A DNA stretch of 64,000 nt from Desulfovibrio cuneatus DSM 11391 (GTDB taxonomy: Bacteria; Desulfobacterota; Desulfovibrionia; Desulfovibrionales; Desulfovibrionaceae). The stretch's first letter is position 1; each line of letters starts with the position of its first letter. Under the pieces are notes generated by a model. That model saw only the letters and a program-made list of their open reading frames with translations. It was not told the origin of the DNA and made no database searches. Position numbers and translations under genes: made by a program. The DNA is taken from the NCBI RefSeq assembly GCF_000430005.1, contig NZ_AUCY01000018.1, positions 30,216 to 94,215 on the forward strand. The letters are read 5' to 3'. Positions 36,416 to 45,112 of the stretch are shown here, one piece after another.

Positions 36416-37612
36416 TTACTGCACCACTTTGTTGGCTTCATAATGGGCCACCACAAAAAAGCGGAAATACAGAAAAGAAAGCACCAGCAACGCCACCCCG
36501 GTCAGGTAGGCCGTTTGCATGCCAAGCTTTTCCCCCACCACCCCGCCAAAGAACACCGCAATGCCTATGCCAAGGTCAAATGCGCTGAAAAACAGGGAAT
36601 TGGAGCGCCCCCGTTCATGCGGGGCCACAAGGGTTGTGAATATAGTTTGGAAGGCTGGCATGAGCAGGCCAAACCCAAGGCCAATGAACAGGGCAGAGCC
36701 AAAAAACAGCCATTCGTGCCAGGTTATGGTAAATACAAAACAGGAAATAATGACAATGAAGTAGCCCGCGCTCATAAGGGGTATAAGCCCGCCACCATCA
36801 ATAAAGCGCCCGGCAAACAGGCGGCTTATAATAAGCCCCAGGGCCATAAGGCTGAACACATAGCCCACGTTCAGGGTAAAGCCTTTTTCCCTGGCAAACA
36901 GGGAAATGTAGGTAAGGAGCAAGCCATAAATAAATGCCAGCAGGGCAAAGGCAATAAAAGGTTTTTTCACCACGGGCAAAAACAGGCTTTTCAGGCGCAG
37001 GGGGGCCTTGTGGGAAATACTGGTGGAAGGCAGGGGCCGCACCAGCAGGCCAATGGCAAGGCCCAGGGTGGCAACACCAATGCTACTGGCAAATACCACC
37101 GGGTAGGAATAGCGTTCCAACACAAACATGCCAATACTGGGGCCAAGGGCCATGGCCAGGGCGGCTGTTGCCCCAAAAAAACCAATACCAGCCCCCAACC
37201 GGGCCGGGGGCAGCACTTCCACCACATACACGGTGGTGGAAGTGGTAACCATACTGAAGGAAACGCCGTGGATTGCCCGCAAAAAAAACAGCAGGGTCAG
37301 GCTTGCGGGCAACAGGTAGCCTGCAAAGCACAAAGAAAACAGAAAAAAGGTCACCAGAAACAGGGTTTTGCCTTTATAGGCATCTGCCACATAGCCGGCA
37401 AACGGGCGTACCATAAGGGCACACAGGGTGTAGGCAGCCAAAATACTGCCCATGGCCACCGGGCCTGCCTTCATCTCCAGCGAAAGGTACATGGGCAACA
37501 CGGGCATAATAAAATAGAATGCCACGAACAACAGCAGGTTTGCCACACAAATGGCCACAAAGCTAAGTGAAAAGAAGGATTCCTTTTGGGAAAACAGAGA
37601 CCGGGAATGCAT
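36416..37612 (-). CDS. MFS transporter
   Basis: Major-facilitator exporter of about 398 residues with 12 predicted membrane segments. The motif between segments 2 and 3 (RPFAGYVADAYKGKTLFL) is the MFS motif A (G-x-x-x-D-x-x-G-x-R-x). It looks like a drug or metabolite exporter; substrate unknown. The start MHSRSLFSQKESF is chosen because the first membrane segment begins about 15 residues later; the frame is open upstream to a GTG at 37738. Coordinates of the start may be off by one codon. Confidence 0.85.
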   Translation of the reverse strand: MHSRSLFSQKESFFSLSFVAICVANLLLFVAFYFIMPVLPMYLSLEMKAGPVAMGSILAAYTLCALMVRPFAGYVADAYKGKTLFLVTFFLFSLCFAGYLLPASLTLLFFLRAIHGVSFSMVTTSTTVYVVEVLPPARLGAGIGFFGATAALAMALGPSIGMFVLERYSYPVVFASSIGVATLGLAIGLLVRPLPSTSISHKAPLRLKSLFLPVVKKPFIAFALLAFIYGLLLTYISLFAREKGFTLNVGYVFSLMALGLIISRLFAGRFIDGGGLIPLMSAGYFIVIISCFVFTITWHEWLFFGSALFIGLGFGLLMPAFQTIFTTLVAPHERGRSNSLFFSAFDLGIGIAVFFGGVVGEKLGMQTAYLTGVALLVLSFLYFRFFVVAHYEANKVVQ

Positions 37613-38079
37613 GGGAATGTTCCAGTAAGCGCAAAAAATGATGTACAAAGTGACTGTCAAAGACGCGCCGTGAAGTGTTGGCGCAGGGTTGCCCAAAAGG
37701 GCCGCTGCCGTGCGCTCGCTCCGGGCCTGATGTAGCACAGGCCACCGGTGTATGCAACGCCCTCCACCGTTTTCTTGGGGGAAAGAATTTCTTTACCACA
37801 CTGCGTTTTTCTTGCATTATTGCCCTAGCCAGAGTAGTCTGCCAAAGCACTCTTTCCGTAATGGGCAGAGTGGGCTTTGGCCCTATGCGGCAAAGCCTTG
37901 GCGGGGTAAAGCAACCCTTTGGGTGCAAAGGCTGTGAAAACGCTACACTTTTGATGCGCCACATGGCAACGCTTTTTTCCCCGTAAAATCAGCCGCCCTT
38001 TATTCCTTCTTCGCCCCGCGTTTGTTGCCGGGCAGGCGGCCTTTCTTCTCCTCCAACCTGACCCCTCCAAGGAGGCATC
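37613..38079. other. Divergent intergenic region MFS / ahbC
   Basis: About 467 nt. A hairpin pairs GCCAAAGC near 37841 with GCTTTGGC near 37874. Between it and ahbC there are more small palindromes (GCCGCCC near 37992 with GGGCAGGCGGC near 38031). I looked for a known riboswitch and did not find one. The ahbC promoter must lie here. Confidence 0.45.
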
Positions 38080-39264
38080 ATGATAGGTATTTCCAAACTG
38101 TACTGCGGGCAGGTAGAATCTTCGGATGCACTGCGCTATGGTCGTGATTCAGGCAAGCTGCCTTCACACCTGTTGCAGTTTTCAGCAGATAAAAAACCCG
38201 TAGTGGTATGGAACATGACCCAGCGTTGCAACTTAAAGTGCGTGCACTGCTACGCCCACGCCCTGGAAGAAAACGGCACGGACGACATTTCCACCCCGCA
38301 GGCCAAAGCCCTTATTGACGACCTGGCCACCTTTGGTGCACCGGTTATGCTGTTTTCCGGCGGGGAACCCCTGGTACGCAAAGACCTGGTAGAATTGGCC
38401 CACTACGCCACCAGCAAAGGCATGCGCGCCGTTATTTCCACCAACGGCACCCTTATTACCAAAGAAAAAGCCCGCGAACTGAAGGAAGTGGGCCTTTCCT
38501 ATGTAGGCATTTCCTTAGATGGCGGCGAAGAAATACACGACCGCTTCCGCGCTGTGCCCGGCTCCTTCAAAAAAGCCCTGAAAGGCATTGAAAACTGCCA
38601 GGCAGAAGGCCTGAAAGTGGGCCTGCGCTTTACCATTAACAAGCGCAACCAAAGCGAAGTGCCCACCCTGTTCAAGCTGGTGGAAGAGTTGGAAGTGCCC
38701 CGCATTTGCTTTTACCACCTGGTGTATTCCGGCCGCGGTTCCGAGCTTATTAAGGAAGACCTGGACCATGCGGAAACACGCGCCGTGGTCGACATGATTA
38801 TGGACAAAACACGCGATTTGTTTGAACGCGGCAAGCCCAAAGAAGTGCTTACCGTAGACAACCACGCCGACGGCCCCTATGTGTGGATGCGCCTGCTCAA
38901 AGAAGACCCCAAGCGGGCCGAAGAGGTGTTCCAGTTGCTCCAGTTTAACGAAGGCAACAACTCTGGCCGGGGCATTGGCTGCATTTCCTGGGACGGTAAA
39001 GTGCACGCCGACCAGTTCTGGCGCAACCATACCTTTGGCAACGTGCTGGAGCGCCCGTTCTCTGAAATTTGGAACGACCCCAGCATTGAACTGCTGGCCA
39101 AGCTCAAAGATAAAAAAGCCCACGTGGGCGGGCGCTGCGCCAAGTGCCGCTTCCTGCCTATTTGCGGCGGCAACTTCCGCGCCCGGGCTGAAGCCTGGTA
39201 CGGCGACATTTGGGCACAGGATCCGGCTTGTTATCTGACCGACGAAGAAATCGGCATTAAATAG
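38080..39264 (+). CDS. ahbC: 12,18-didecarboxysiroheme deacetylase AhbC
   Basis: Radical SAM enzyme of the siroheme-dependent (alternative) haem pathway: removes two acetate side chains of 12,18-didecarboxysiroheme to give Fe-coproporphyrin III. The 394-residue protein has CNLKCVHC near residue 49 and a C-terminal SPASM-like region (CISWDGKV, CAKCRFLPICGG) for a second [4Fe-4S] cluster. AAGGAGG lies 6 nt before the ATG. Followed by hemB and ahbD, the same order as in Desulfovibrio vulgaris, with repeats B8, C5 and A4 between ahbC and hemB. Confidence 0.93.
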   Translation: MIGISKLYCGQVESSDALRYGRDSGKLPSHLLQFSADKKPVVVWNMTQRCNLKCVHCYAHALEENGTDDISTPQAKALIDDLATFGAPVMLFSGGEPLVRKDLVELAHYATSKGMRAVISTNGTLITKEKARELKEVGLSYVGISLDGGEEIHDRFRAVPGSFKKALKGIENCQAEGLKVGLRFTINKRNQSEVPTLFKLVEELEVPRICFYHLVYSGRGSELIKEDLDHAETRAVVDMIMDKTRDLFERGKPKEVLTVDNHADGPYVWMRLLKEDPKRAEEVFQLLQFNEGNNSGRGIGCISWDGKVHADQFWRNHTFGNVLERPFSEIWNDPSIELLAKLKDKKAHVGGRCAKCRFLPICGGNFRARAEAWYGDIWAQDPACYLTDEEIGIK

Positions 39265-39391
39265 CGAAACACTCATTTATTGCGTTTGGCGTCGTTGCTT
39301 CATTTTTTCTACAGCGGGGCAGGGCAGAAGAGCCCAGCCCCCACTGTAGAAAAAACTTGCGCCTTGCCTAACACAAAAACTGAGCGTTTCT
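39265..39391. repeat. Palindromic repeat B, copy B8 (after ahbC)
   Basis: Begins right after the ahbC TAG (CGAAACACTC), proximal arm GCGTTTGGCGTCGTTGC, centre GGGCAGAAGAGCCC, distal arm GCGCCTTGCC and terminal GAGCGTTTC. Confidence 0.85.
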
Positions 39392-39450
39392 TAGGCCTGT
39401 GGTTGTAACTTCTTTTGTTTATGCTCTTTTCTTTGACCTATGCTTTCCAC

Positions 39451-39711
39451 AACCCCCTGCAAGGGGAATAATGCCCCTTGACCCCGCATGAGCACTTTCC
39501 ATTTCGCAAAGAGAAAGGTAAACGCGATTGCTGAGGATTTTTTGGTTCTGCCAAGGAAGTGAAGTTACGGGCGGAGTGATGTGTATAAAGACATACATGA
39601 GCGTCGCGCGTGACGAAACTGACGAAGGCAGAAGCAAAAAAGACCAGCAAGATGGGGTTCCAAGGGCATCATGCCCTTGGCGGTGGGGCATGGGGAGGCA
39701 GAGCCTCCCCA
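39451..39711. repeat. Repeat C, copy C5, split by repeat A4
   Basis: AACCCCCTGCAAGGGGAATA and GGGGAATAATGCCCC on the left and CCAAGGGCATCATGCCCTTGG and GGGGAGGCAGAGCCTCCCC on the right are parts of repeat C. The central stem is interrupted by the whole of repeat A4 (39526-39653). Confidence 0.8.
39526..39653. repeat. Palindromic repeat A, copy A4 (nested in C5)
   Basis: The outer arms ATTGCTG and CAGCAAGAT again differ from the other A copies but pair with each other; inside lie GGTTCTGCC / GGCAGAAGC, TTACGGGCGGAGTGATGTGT and its partner ACATGAGCGTCGCGCGTGA. Confidence 0.8.
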
Positions 39712-39742
39712 TTTTTCTATCCTACCTATTGAGGAGTCCACC

Positions 39743-40717
39743 ATGTTCTTTCGCGGAAGACGCCTTCGCACCTCTGCTGTGCTGCGTGATATGGTTCAGG
39801 AAACCCGCCTTGCTACCCAGAATTTGATTATGCCGTATTTTGTCACGGAAACGGATGACCCTGGGTTTGAAAAGCCCATTTCTTCCATGCCGGGGCAAAG
39901 CCAGTATTCATTGGATAAGCTGGAAGCGCGGGTAGCCCAGGCAGTGGATGCCGGGCTGACTTCCTGCCTGCTGTTTGGCATTCCTGCCAGCAAAGACCCG
40001 GCAGGCTCTGGCGCGTATGCTGAAAACGGCATTGTGCAGCAGGCTGTGCGCCGTTTAAAGCAGCGCTTCCCCACCCTTTTTGTGGTCACAGACGTGTGCC
40101 TGTGTGAATACACATCTCATGGGCATTGCGGGCTGGTTACCCCTTCCGGGCGTGTGCAGAACGACGCCACCCTGCCCTTGCTGGCAGACGTGGCCCTTTC
40201 CCACGTGCGGGCCGGGGCAGATATGGTGGCCCCTTCCGACATGATGGATGGCCGGGTTGCCGCCATACGCGACGCCCTGGACGACAACGGCTTTAAAGAA
40301 CTGCCCATCATGGCCTACTCTGTAAAATATGCGTCCAGCTTTTATGGCCCGTTCCGTGAGGCAGCCGAATCTGCCCCGCAGTTTGGCGACCGTAAAACCT
40401 ACCAGATGAACCCCGCCAACAGGCTGGAGGGCCTGCGTGAAGCGCAGGCAGACGTGGACGAAGGCGCAGATATTATTATGGTAAAACCCGCAGGCCCGTA
40501 CCTTGACCTTATTCGCGACCTGCGCAATACCTTTGATGTACCCGTTGCGGCCTATCAGGTAAGCGGCGAATATTCCATGATCAAAGCCGCTGCCGGCAAC
40601 GGCTGGCTGGACGAAACCCAGGCCGTGCTTGAATCGCTCATTGGCATTCGCAGGGCCGGGGCTGACCTTATTTTGACGTACTTTACTGAAGATATTCTTC
40701 ATAAGAGGCTTCTCTAA
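39743..40717 (+). CDS. hemB: Delta-aminolevulinic acid dehydratase (porphobilinogen synthase)
   Basis: Condenses two 5-aminolevulinates into porphobilinogen, feeding siroheme and haem synthesis. The 324-residue protein has the Zn-binding DVCLCEYTSHGHCG (three Cys), the substrate lysines in SVKYASSFYGP and MVKPAGPYLD. GAGGAG lies 7 nt before ATG 39743. Its TAA overlaps the ATG of ahbD (TAATG), so the two are coupled. Confidence 0.96.
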   Translation: MFFRGRRLRTSAVLRDMVQETRLATQNLIMPYFVTETDDPGFEKPISSMPGQSQYSLDKLEARVAQAVDAGLTSCLLFGIPASKDPAGSGAYAENGIVQQAVRRLKQRFPTLFVVTDVCLCEYTSHGHCGLVTPSGRVQNDATLPLLADVALSHVRAGADMVAPSDMMDGRVAAIRDALDDNGFKELPIMAYSVKYASSFYGPFREAAESAPQFGDRKTYQMNPANRLEGLREAQADVDEGADIIMVKPAGPYLDLIRDLRNTFDVPVAAYQVSGEYSMIKAAAGNGWLDETQAVLESLIGIRRAGADLILTYFTEDILHKRLL

Positions 40718-42006
40718 TGCATCCAAAACCCCCTTTTGAAGCGGAAGAAGACACAAAACCCCGCTGCCCCCATGCAGGCAGTGGCAAACCCAATCCCCAC
40801 GGGGCACACCTTCATACCGAAGATAACACAAAACCCCGCTGCCCCCATGCAGGCAGTGGCAAGCCCAACCCCCACGGGGCACATCCCGGCGGGCATGGGG
40901 CCATGCGCGGCGACGGCCTTGCCGGCAACCCCCAGCGCACCCTGCCCAATGGGGCACCCCCTTTGCGCCTTATTGCCTGGGAAGTGACCCGTTCCTGCAA
41001 CCTGGCCTGCAAGCACTGCCGGGCAGAAGCGCACCTGGAGCCATACCCCGGCGAACTTTCCACAGCGGAAGCCAAGGCACTTATCGATACCTTCCCGGAA
41101 ACAGGCAACCCCATTATTATTTTTACCGGGGGCGAGCCGCTTTTGCGGCACGACATTTTCGAGCTGGTAGACCATGCCAACAGCAAGGGCCTGCGCTGCG
41201 TTATGGCCCCCAACGGCACCCTGATTACGCCGGAAAGCGCCCGCCGCATGAAAGAAACAGGCATTCAGCGCTGTTCCATTTCCATTGACGGTGCCACCGC
41301 CGCTGAACACGACGTGTTCCGGGGCGTGCCTGGTGCCTATGAACAGGCCATGAAGGGCATTGAGTACCTGAAGGCTGAAGGCATTGAGTTTCAAATCAAT
41401 TCAACTGTGACCAAAACAAACCTGCCCCGGTTCAAGGAAATTTTCCACCTTGCGGAAAAACTGGGGGCAGCGGCATGGCACATTTTCCTGCTGGTGCCCA
41501 TGGGCCGGGCCGCCCAACTGGCGGAAGAAGTGATTACCGCAGAAGAATATGAAGAAGTGCTCAACTGGTTTTACGATTTCCGCAAAACCACTTCCATGCA
41601 CTTAAAGGCCACCTGCGCCCCGCATTACTACCGTATTATGCGCCAACGGGCCAAGGAAGACGGCATTCCTGTAACGCCAGACACCTTTGGCATGGACGCC
41701 CTTACCCGTGGCTGCCTTGGGGGCACAGGGTTCTGCTTCATCAGCCACAACGGGCAAGTGCAGCCTTGCGGCTACCTGGAAATTGACTGCGGCAACGTGC
41801 GCAAAACGCCCTTCCCGGAAATTTGGCGCGCTTCCAAGCCGTTTGTACAGTTCCGCACCCCAGCAGAATACCATGGCAAGTGCGGCACCTGCGAATACCA
41901 CAAGGTGTGCGGCGGTTGCCGGGCACGGGCGCACAGCCTTACCGGGGAATACATGGCAGAAGAGCCGCTGTGCAGTTACACCCCCAAGCGCCCTGCTGCA
42001 AAGTAA
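40717..42006 (+). CDS. ahbD: Fe-coproporphyrin III oxidative decarboxylase AhbD (haem synthase)
   Basis: Last step of the alternative haem pathway: radical SAM decarboxylation of two propionates to vinyls, giving haem b. The 429-residue protein has CNLACKHC near residue 91 and the SPASM-type C-terminal cluster motif CGTCEYHKVCGGC. The first 60 residues are an added His/Cys-rich segment containing a 25-residue tandem duplication (TKPRCPHAGSGKPNPHGAH twice, residues 13-31 and 38-56), encoded by a 75-nt direct repeat at 40750-40899. Overlaps hemB by 1 nt. Confidence 0.92.
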   Translation: MHPKPPFEAEEDTKPRCPHAGSGKPNPHGAHLHTEDNTKPRCPHAGSGKPNPHGAHPGGHGAMRGDGLAGNPQRTLPNGAPPLRLIAWEVTRSCNLACKHCRAEAHLEPYPGELSTAEAKALIDTFPETGNPIIIFTGGEPLLRHDIFELVDHANSKGLRCVMAPNGTLITPESARRMKETGIQRCSISIDGATAAEHDVFRGVPGAYEQAMKGIEYLKAEGIEFQINSTVTKTNLPRFKEIFHLAEKLGAAAWHIFLLVPMGRAAQLAEEVITAEEYEEVLNWFYDFRKTTSMHLKATCAPHYYRIMRQRAKEDGIPVTPDTFGMDALTRGCLGGTGFCFISHNGQVQPCGYLEIDCGNVRKTPFPEIWRASKPFVQFRTPAEYHGKCGTCEYHKVCGGCRARAHSLTGEYMAEEPLCSYTPKRPAAK

Positions 42007-42039
42007 TTACAGAACAAGCCTGTTTGGCACATCTAAAGC

Positions 42040-42073
42040 AAGAGGAACCCGCTGCCAACAGGGGGTTCCTCTT
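42040..42073 (+). terminator. Probable terminator after ahbD
   Basis: AAGAGGAACCC (42040-42050) pairs with GGGTTCCTCTT (42063-42073). A downstream T run is lacking, so termination strength is uncertain. Confidence 0.55.
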
Positions 42074-42211
42074 GTGCGTATCCCCCACGCGCAGTAATGC
42101 ATTACACACGCAGCAAATTTAATTTACTTGCACGCCTCTTCACAAACCAGATGAAAAGCTTATACTTCCTCAAATCCCCTTCCGTAAGGAAGCACTGATT
42201 CAACTGTTTTT

Positions 42212-42290
42212 GGAAATGCTACGTTTTTCGTTTGGCAAGGCACGAGCTTGTTTTTGAAACGCCGCCAAACGGAATAAAGCAGCATTTCCC
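42212..42290. repeat. Short palindromic repeat B, copy B9
   Basis: Both outer arms are present (GGAAATGCTACGTTTTTCG, GTTTGGCAAGGCACGAG and GCCGCCAAACGGAATAAAG, CAGCATTTCC) but the central hairpin is deleted. Unlike most copies it lies just upstream of a gene, not after a stop. Confidence 0.75.
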
Positions 42291-42312
42291 CACTTACCGA
42301 AAGCGAAATCCC

Positions 42313-43695
42313 ATGCCCCCACACATTTCCTCCCCCTCGCGGGTTTCTTCACGCGAAATCTGGAACCTCACCTGGCCCCAGATTCTCATGATGCTCTTCC
42401 AGTTTCTGGTGGGCTTTACCGACGTTGTGGTGGCAGGCCGCATTCACCCTAACGTGCAGGCGGCGTTTGGCATTATTATTCAGTGCCAGTTCACCCTGCT
42501 GGTGGTGGGCATGGCCCTGAGCAACGGCGGCATTGCCGCCATGAGCCAGTCACTTGGGGCAGGCATGCCCCTGCGGGCAGAACGCTATGCCGGGCTTATG
42601 ACCACCCTGGCCCTTGGCCTGTGCGGCCTTATTGTACTGCTGGGCTGGGTGCTGCGCGACATTATTTTTTCCCTGCTCAGCGTGCCGCAAAACCTGCTTC
42701 CCCTTACCAACGAACTCTGGGCCGTTGTGCTGTGGGTTATTCCTGCCAACTACCTGGCCATACAAACCATGGCCATTTTCCGCTCGCGTAAAAACGTGCT
42801 CATTCCCCTGGCTTCCGGCATGATTATGTGCCTGTTCAATGCCATTGGGGACTTTGGCTTTGGCCTTGGCATGTTCGGCCTGCCCAATTTTGGGGCACAG
42901 GGCATTATTGTTTCAAGCCTTGTGGCCGTTAGTGCTGGCGCACTGTTCAACTGCTTCATGCTGTGGAAAAAGGGCTACATTTCCTCAAAAGCCTTTGCCC
43001 CCCTGCGCTGGCAAAAAAAGGCCGCCCCCTATTTGCTGCGTGTGGCCTTGCCTTCCGGTGGCATGCAAGTGCTGTGGCAACTTGGCTACCTTGTGCTGTT
43101 CACCATTACCGCCACCTTGCCCATGAACCAGGAAACTGCCCTGGCTGGCCTTACTGCTGGCATGCGCATTGAGTCATTGCTGTTTCTGCCTGCCATGGCC
43201 TTCAGTGCCACAGGCTCCGTGCTGGTGGGGCACTGCCTTGGGGCAGGCAACCCGGCAGAAGCAAAAAGGGTGGGGCTGCGGGTTGCCGCAACAGGGGCCA
43301 TACTTATGAGCCTTGTGGCTGCCATTATGTTTCCCTTTGTGCCCGCCATTTCCGCCTTTGTGGCGCCAGACGCTGCCGTGCAGGCCCAGGCCATAAGCTA
43401 CATGCGCTACAACCTTGTTTCCACCCCCTTTACCGTAACCAGCATGGTCATGACAGGCATCCTTACCGGGGCAGGGGCCACCTTGTACCCCATGAAGGTG
43501 AACAGCATGAGCATTTGGCTGGTGCGCCTGCCCCTGGCCTGGTTTTTAGGCCACATTTTGTGGCAGGACGCTGCCGGGGTATTCTGCGCCATGCTTATTT
43601 CCCAGTGCGTAGGCGCTGCGGCGCATTATTATGTCTTCTTGCGCCTTAACTGGTACAGGTTTGCCCTTACCGCCAAACGAACCCAACGAGCATAA
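42313..43695 (+). CDS. MATE-family multidrug/sodium antiporter
   Basis: A 460-residue efflux protein with 12 predicted membrane segments in two similar halves (residues 15-230 and 240-460). WNLTWPQILMMLFQFLVGFTD and VGHCLGAGNPAEAKR are typical MATE features. Start at 42313 has only a weak ribosome site (AAGCGA); it is the first ATG before the conserved N-terminus. The next gene begins 1 nt after the stop. Confidence 0.88.
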   Translation: MPPHISSPSRVSSREIWNLTWPQILMMLFQFLVGFTDVVVAGRIHPNVQAAFGIIIQCQFTLLVVGMALSNGGIAAMSQSLGAGMPLRAERYAGLMTTLALGLCGLIVLLGWVLRDIIFSLLSVPQNLLPLTNELWAVVLWVIPANYLAIQTMAIFRSRKNVLIPLASGMIMCLFNAIGDFGFGLGMFGLPNFGAQGIIVSSLVAVSAGALFNCFMLWKKGYISSKAFAPLRWQKKAAPYLLRVALPSGGMQVLWQLGYLVLFTITATLPMNQETALAGLTAGMRIESLLFLPAMAFSATGSVLVGHCLGAGNPAEAKRVGLRVAATGAILMSLVAAIMFPFVPAISAFVAPDAAVQAQAISYMRYNLVSTPFTVTSMVMTGILTGAGATLYPMKVNSMSIWLVRLPLAWFLGHILWQDAAGVFCAMLISQCVGAAAHYYVFLRLNWYRFALTAKRTQRA

Positions 43696-43696
43696 C

Positions 43697-44578
43697 ATGA
43701 CCCAAGAATATTCCCCCATTTCCCTTGCCAGCATAGAGCAGTACCGTACTCTGTGGCATAGTTGCGGCACCCGTGCTTCCGACTATACCTTTGCCAACCT
43801 GTGGGGCTGGGCCCCGCATTATGGCCTGCAATGGCGCTTTGAAGGCCCCCTGTGCTGGATGCAGCAAACAGCCAAAGGGGAAACCAAACACTGGGCACCC
43901 ATTGGGGACTGGTCGGCTGTGGAAAACTGGAATGATTTTGCGGAAATTGCCACTGGCAATACCTTTATTCGGGTGCCGGAACGCCTTGCCCTGCTCTGGC
44001 AGGAAAAGCTGGGGGAACGGGTACAGCTTGAAGAAGCCCGCGGGCAATGGGATTATTTGTACTCGGCAGAAGAGCTTGCTACCCTTTCCGGCAACCGTTT
44101 CCATAAAAAAAAGAACCTGCTCAAGCAGTTTCAAAAAATGTATGAATACACCTATAATTCACTGAGTGAACACTGCGTGGAAACGGTGCTGAACATGCAG
44201 AATGAATGGTGCCGCTGGCGCGACTGCGAGGGGTCTGAAACCCTGCTGGCGGAAAACGACGCCGTGGCCCGCGTGCTTACCCACTGGCAAAGCATTCCCG
44301 GCCTGTGCGGGGGCATTATTCGGGTGGATGGCACGCCTGTGGCGTATACGCTGGCAGAGCCGTGCGGGCCAGATACCATGGTGATTCATTTTGAAAAGGG
44401 TGCGCCAAACGTGAAAGGCGTGTACCAAGCCATTAACTATTTGTTTGCCCAGGACCAGGGGAAGGGGTTTACCCTGATAAACAGGGAACAAGACCTGGAT
44501 GAAGAGGGCCTGCGGCAGGCGAAGTTGAGTTATAATCCGGTGGATTTTGTGAAGAAGTATACGGTGACGGTGAAATAA
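43697..44578 (+). CDS. DUF2156 (phosphatidylglycerol lysyltransferase C-terminal-like) protein
   Basis: A 293-residue soluble protein with two GNAT-like folds, as in DUF2156. GNRFHKKKNLLKQF near residue 135 and LINREQDLDEEGLRQAKLSY near residue 262 are characteristic. Related domains transfer amino acids from aminoacyl-tRNA to lipids or peptides; the actual function here is unknown. It starts 1 nt after the MATE stop, so the two are co-translated. A strong terminator follows. Confidence 0.82.
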   Translation: MTQEYSPISLASIEQYRTLWHSCGTRASDYTFANLWGWAPHYGLQWRFEGPLCWMQQTAKGETKHWAPIGDWSAVENWNDFAEIATGNTFIRVPERLALLWQEKLGERVQLEEARGQWDYLYSAEELATLSGNRFHKKKNLLKQFQKMYEYTYNSLSEHCVETVLNMQNEWCRWRDCEGSETLLAENDAVARVLTHWQSIPGLCGGIIRVDGTPVAYTLAEPCGPDTMVIHFEKGAPNVKGVYQAINYLFAQDQGKGFTLINREQDLDEEGLRQAKLSYNPVDFVKKYTVTVK

Positions 44579-44600
44579 GTAGCTATAAAAGAAACGAGAA

Positions 44601-44630
44601 AGAGGCGGCCTGGGGGCCGCCTCTTTTTTT
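44601..44630 (+). terminator. Intrinsic terminator after the DUF2156 gene
   Basis: AGAGGCGGCC, loop TGGG, GGCCGCCTCT and a run of seven T. Confidence 0.92.
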
Positions 44631-45112
44631 GCAGGGAAGGGGGAAAACAAGAGATGGTGCGGCGCAAGCGCCAGACCATTCCTCTTTTCTTGTTTTGTTT
44701 GCCGCTCCGCGTGGGTGGAAACACGAAGTTTTTTCGTTTGGCAAGGCGCGCAGTTTTTTGCAAGGGCGGGCGCAGCAAAGCGCACGTAGCTGGGGGTGAC
44801 GCGAAGAATTATGTAAGACTATTATGCAATAGTCTTACAGCGACTTCCCGCAGGGAAGACGCTCCAAAAAGCACGCAACACATAGTTTTGCAATGGTCTT
44901 TATTTAAAGAGGAGGAAACAACCGTAAAACGTTTTTTCCCTCATTTTTTTGGCCATGCCATTGTTCACCTGTTGCCATATGGGCGTTCTCCTTCTATGGT
45001 GAAAAAGCATGTTGTGCTCCATTAATTTCATGTCGCCTGCACGGCACATGCCGCGGTGTGGCATGTCATGCAACAAATACTAATAAACTGATTATTCCGT
45101 GTGGGAGACCGT
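44631..45112. other. Intergenic region with a repeat B fragment
   Basis: Contains a half copy of repeat B (44724-44765: TTTTTTCGTTTGGCAAGGCG) and a hairpin GTAAGACTATTATGCAATAG followed by TCTTAC (44813-44838). GAGGAGG at 44910-44916 is not followed by a start codon at a usable distance. No gene seen. Confidence 0.5.

Noticed and set aside
37840..37960. GCAAAGCC-like motifs upstream of ahbC as a GEMM (c-di-GMP) riboswitch
   Set aside because: The order and spacing of the conserved segments do not fit GEMM, and no expression platform is visible.
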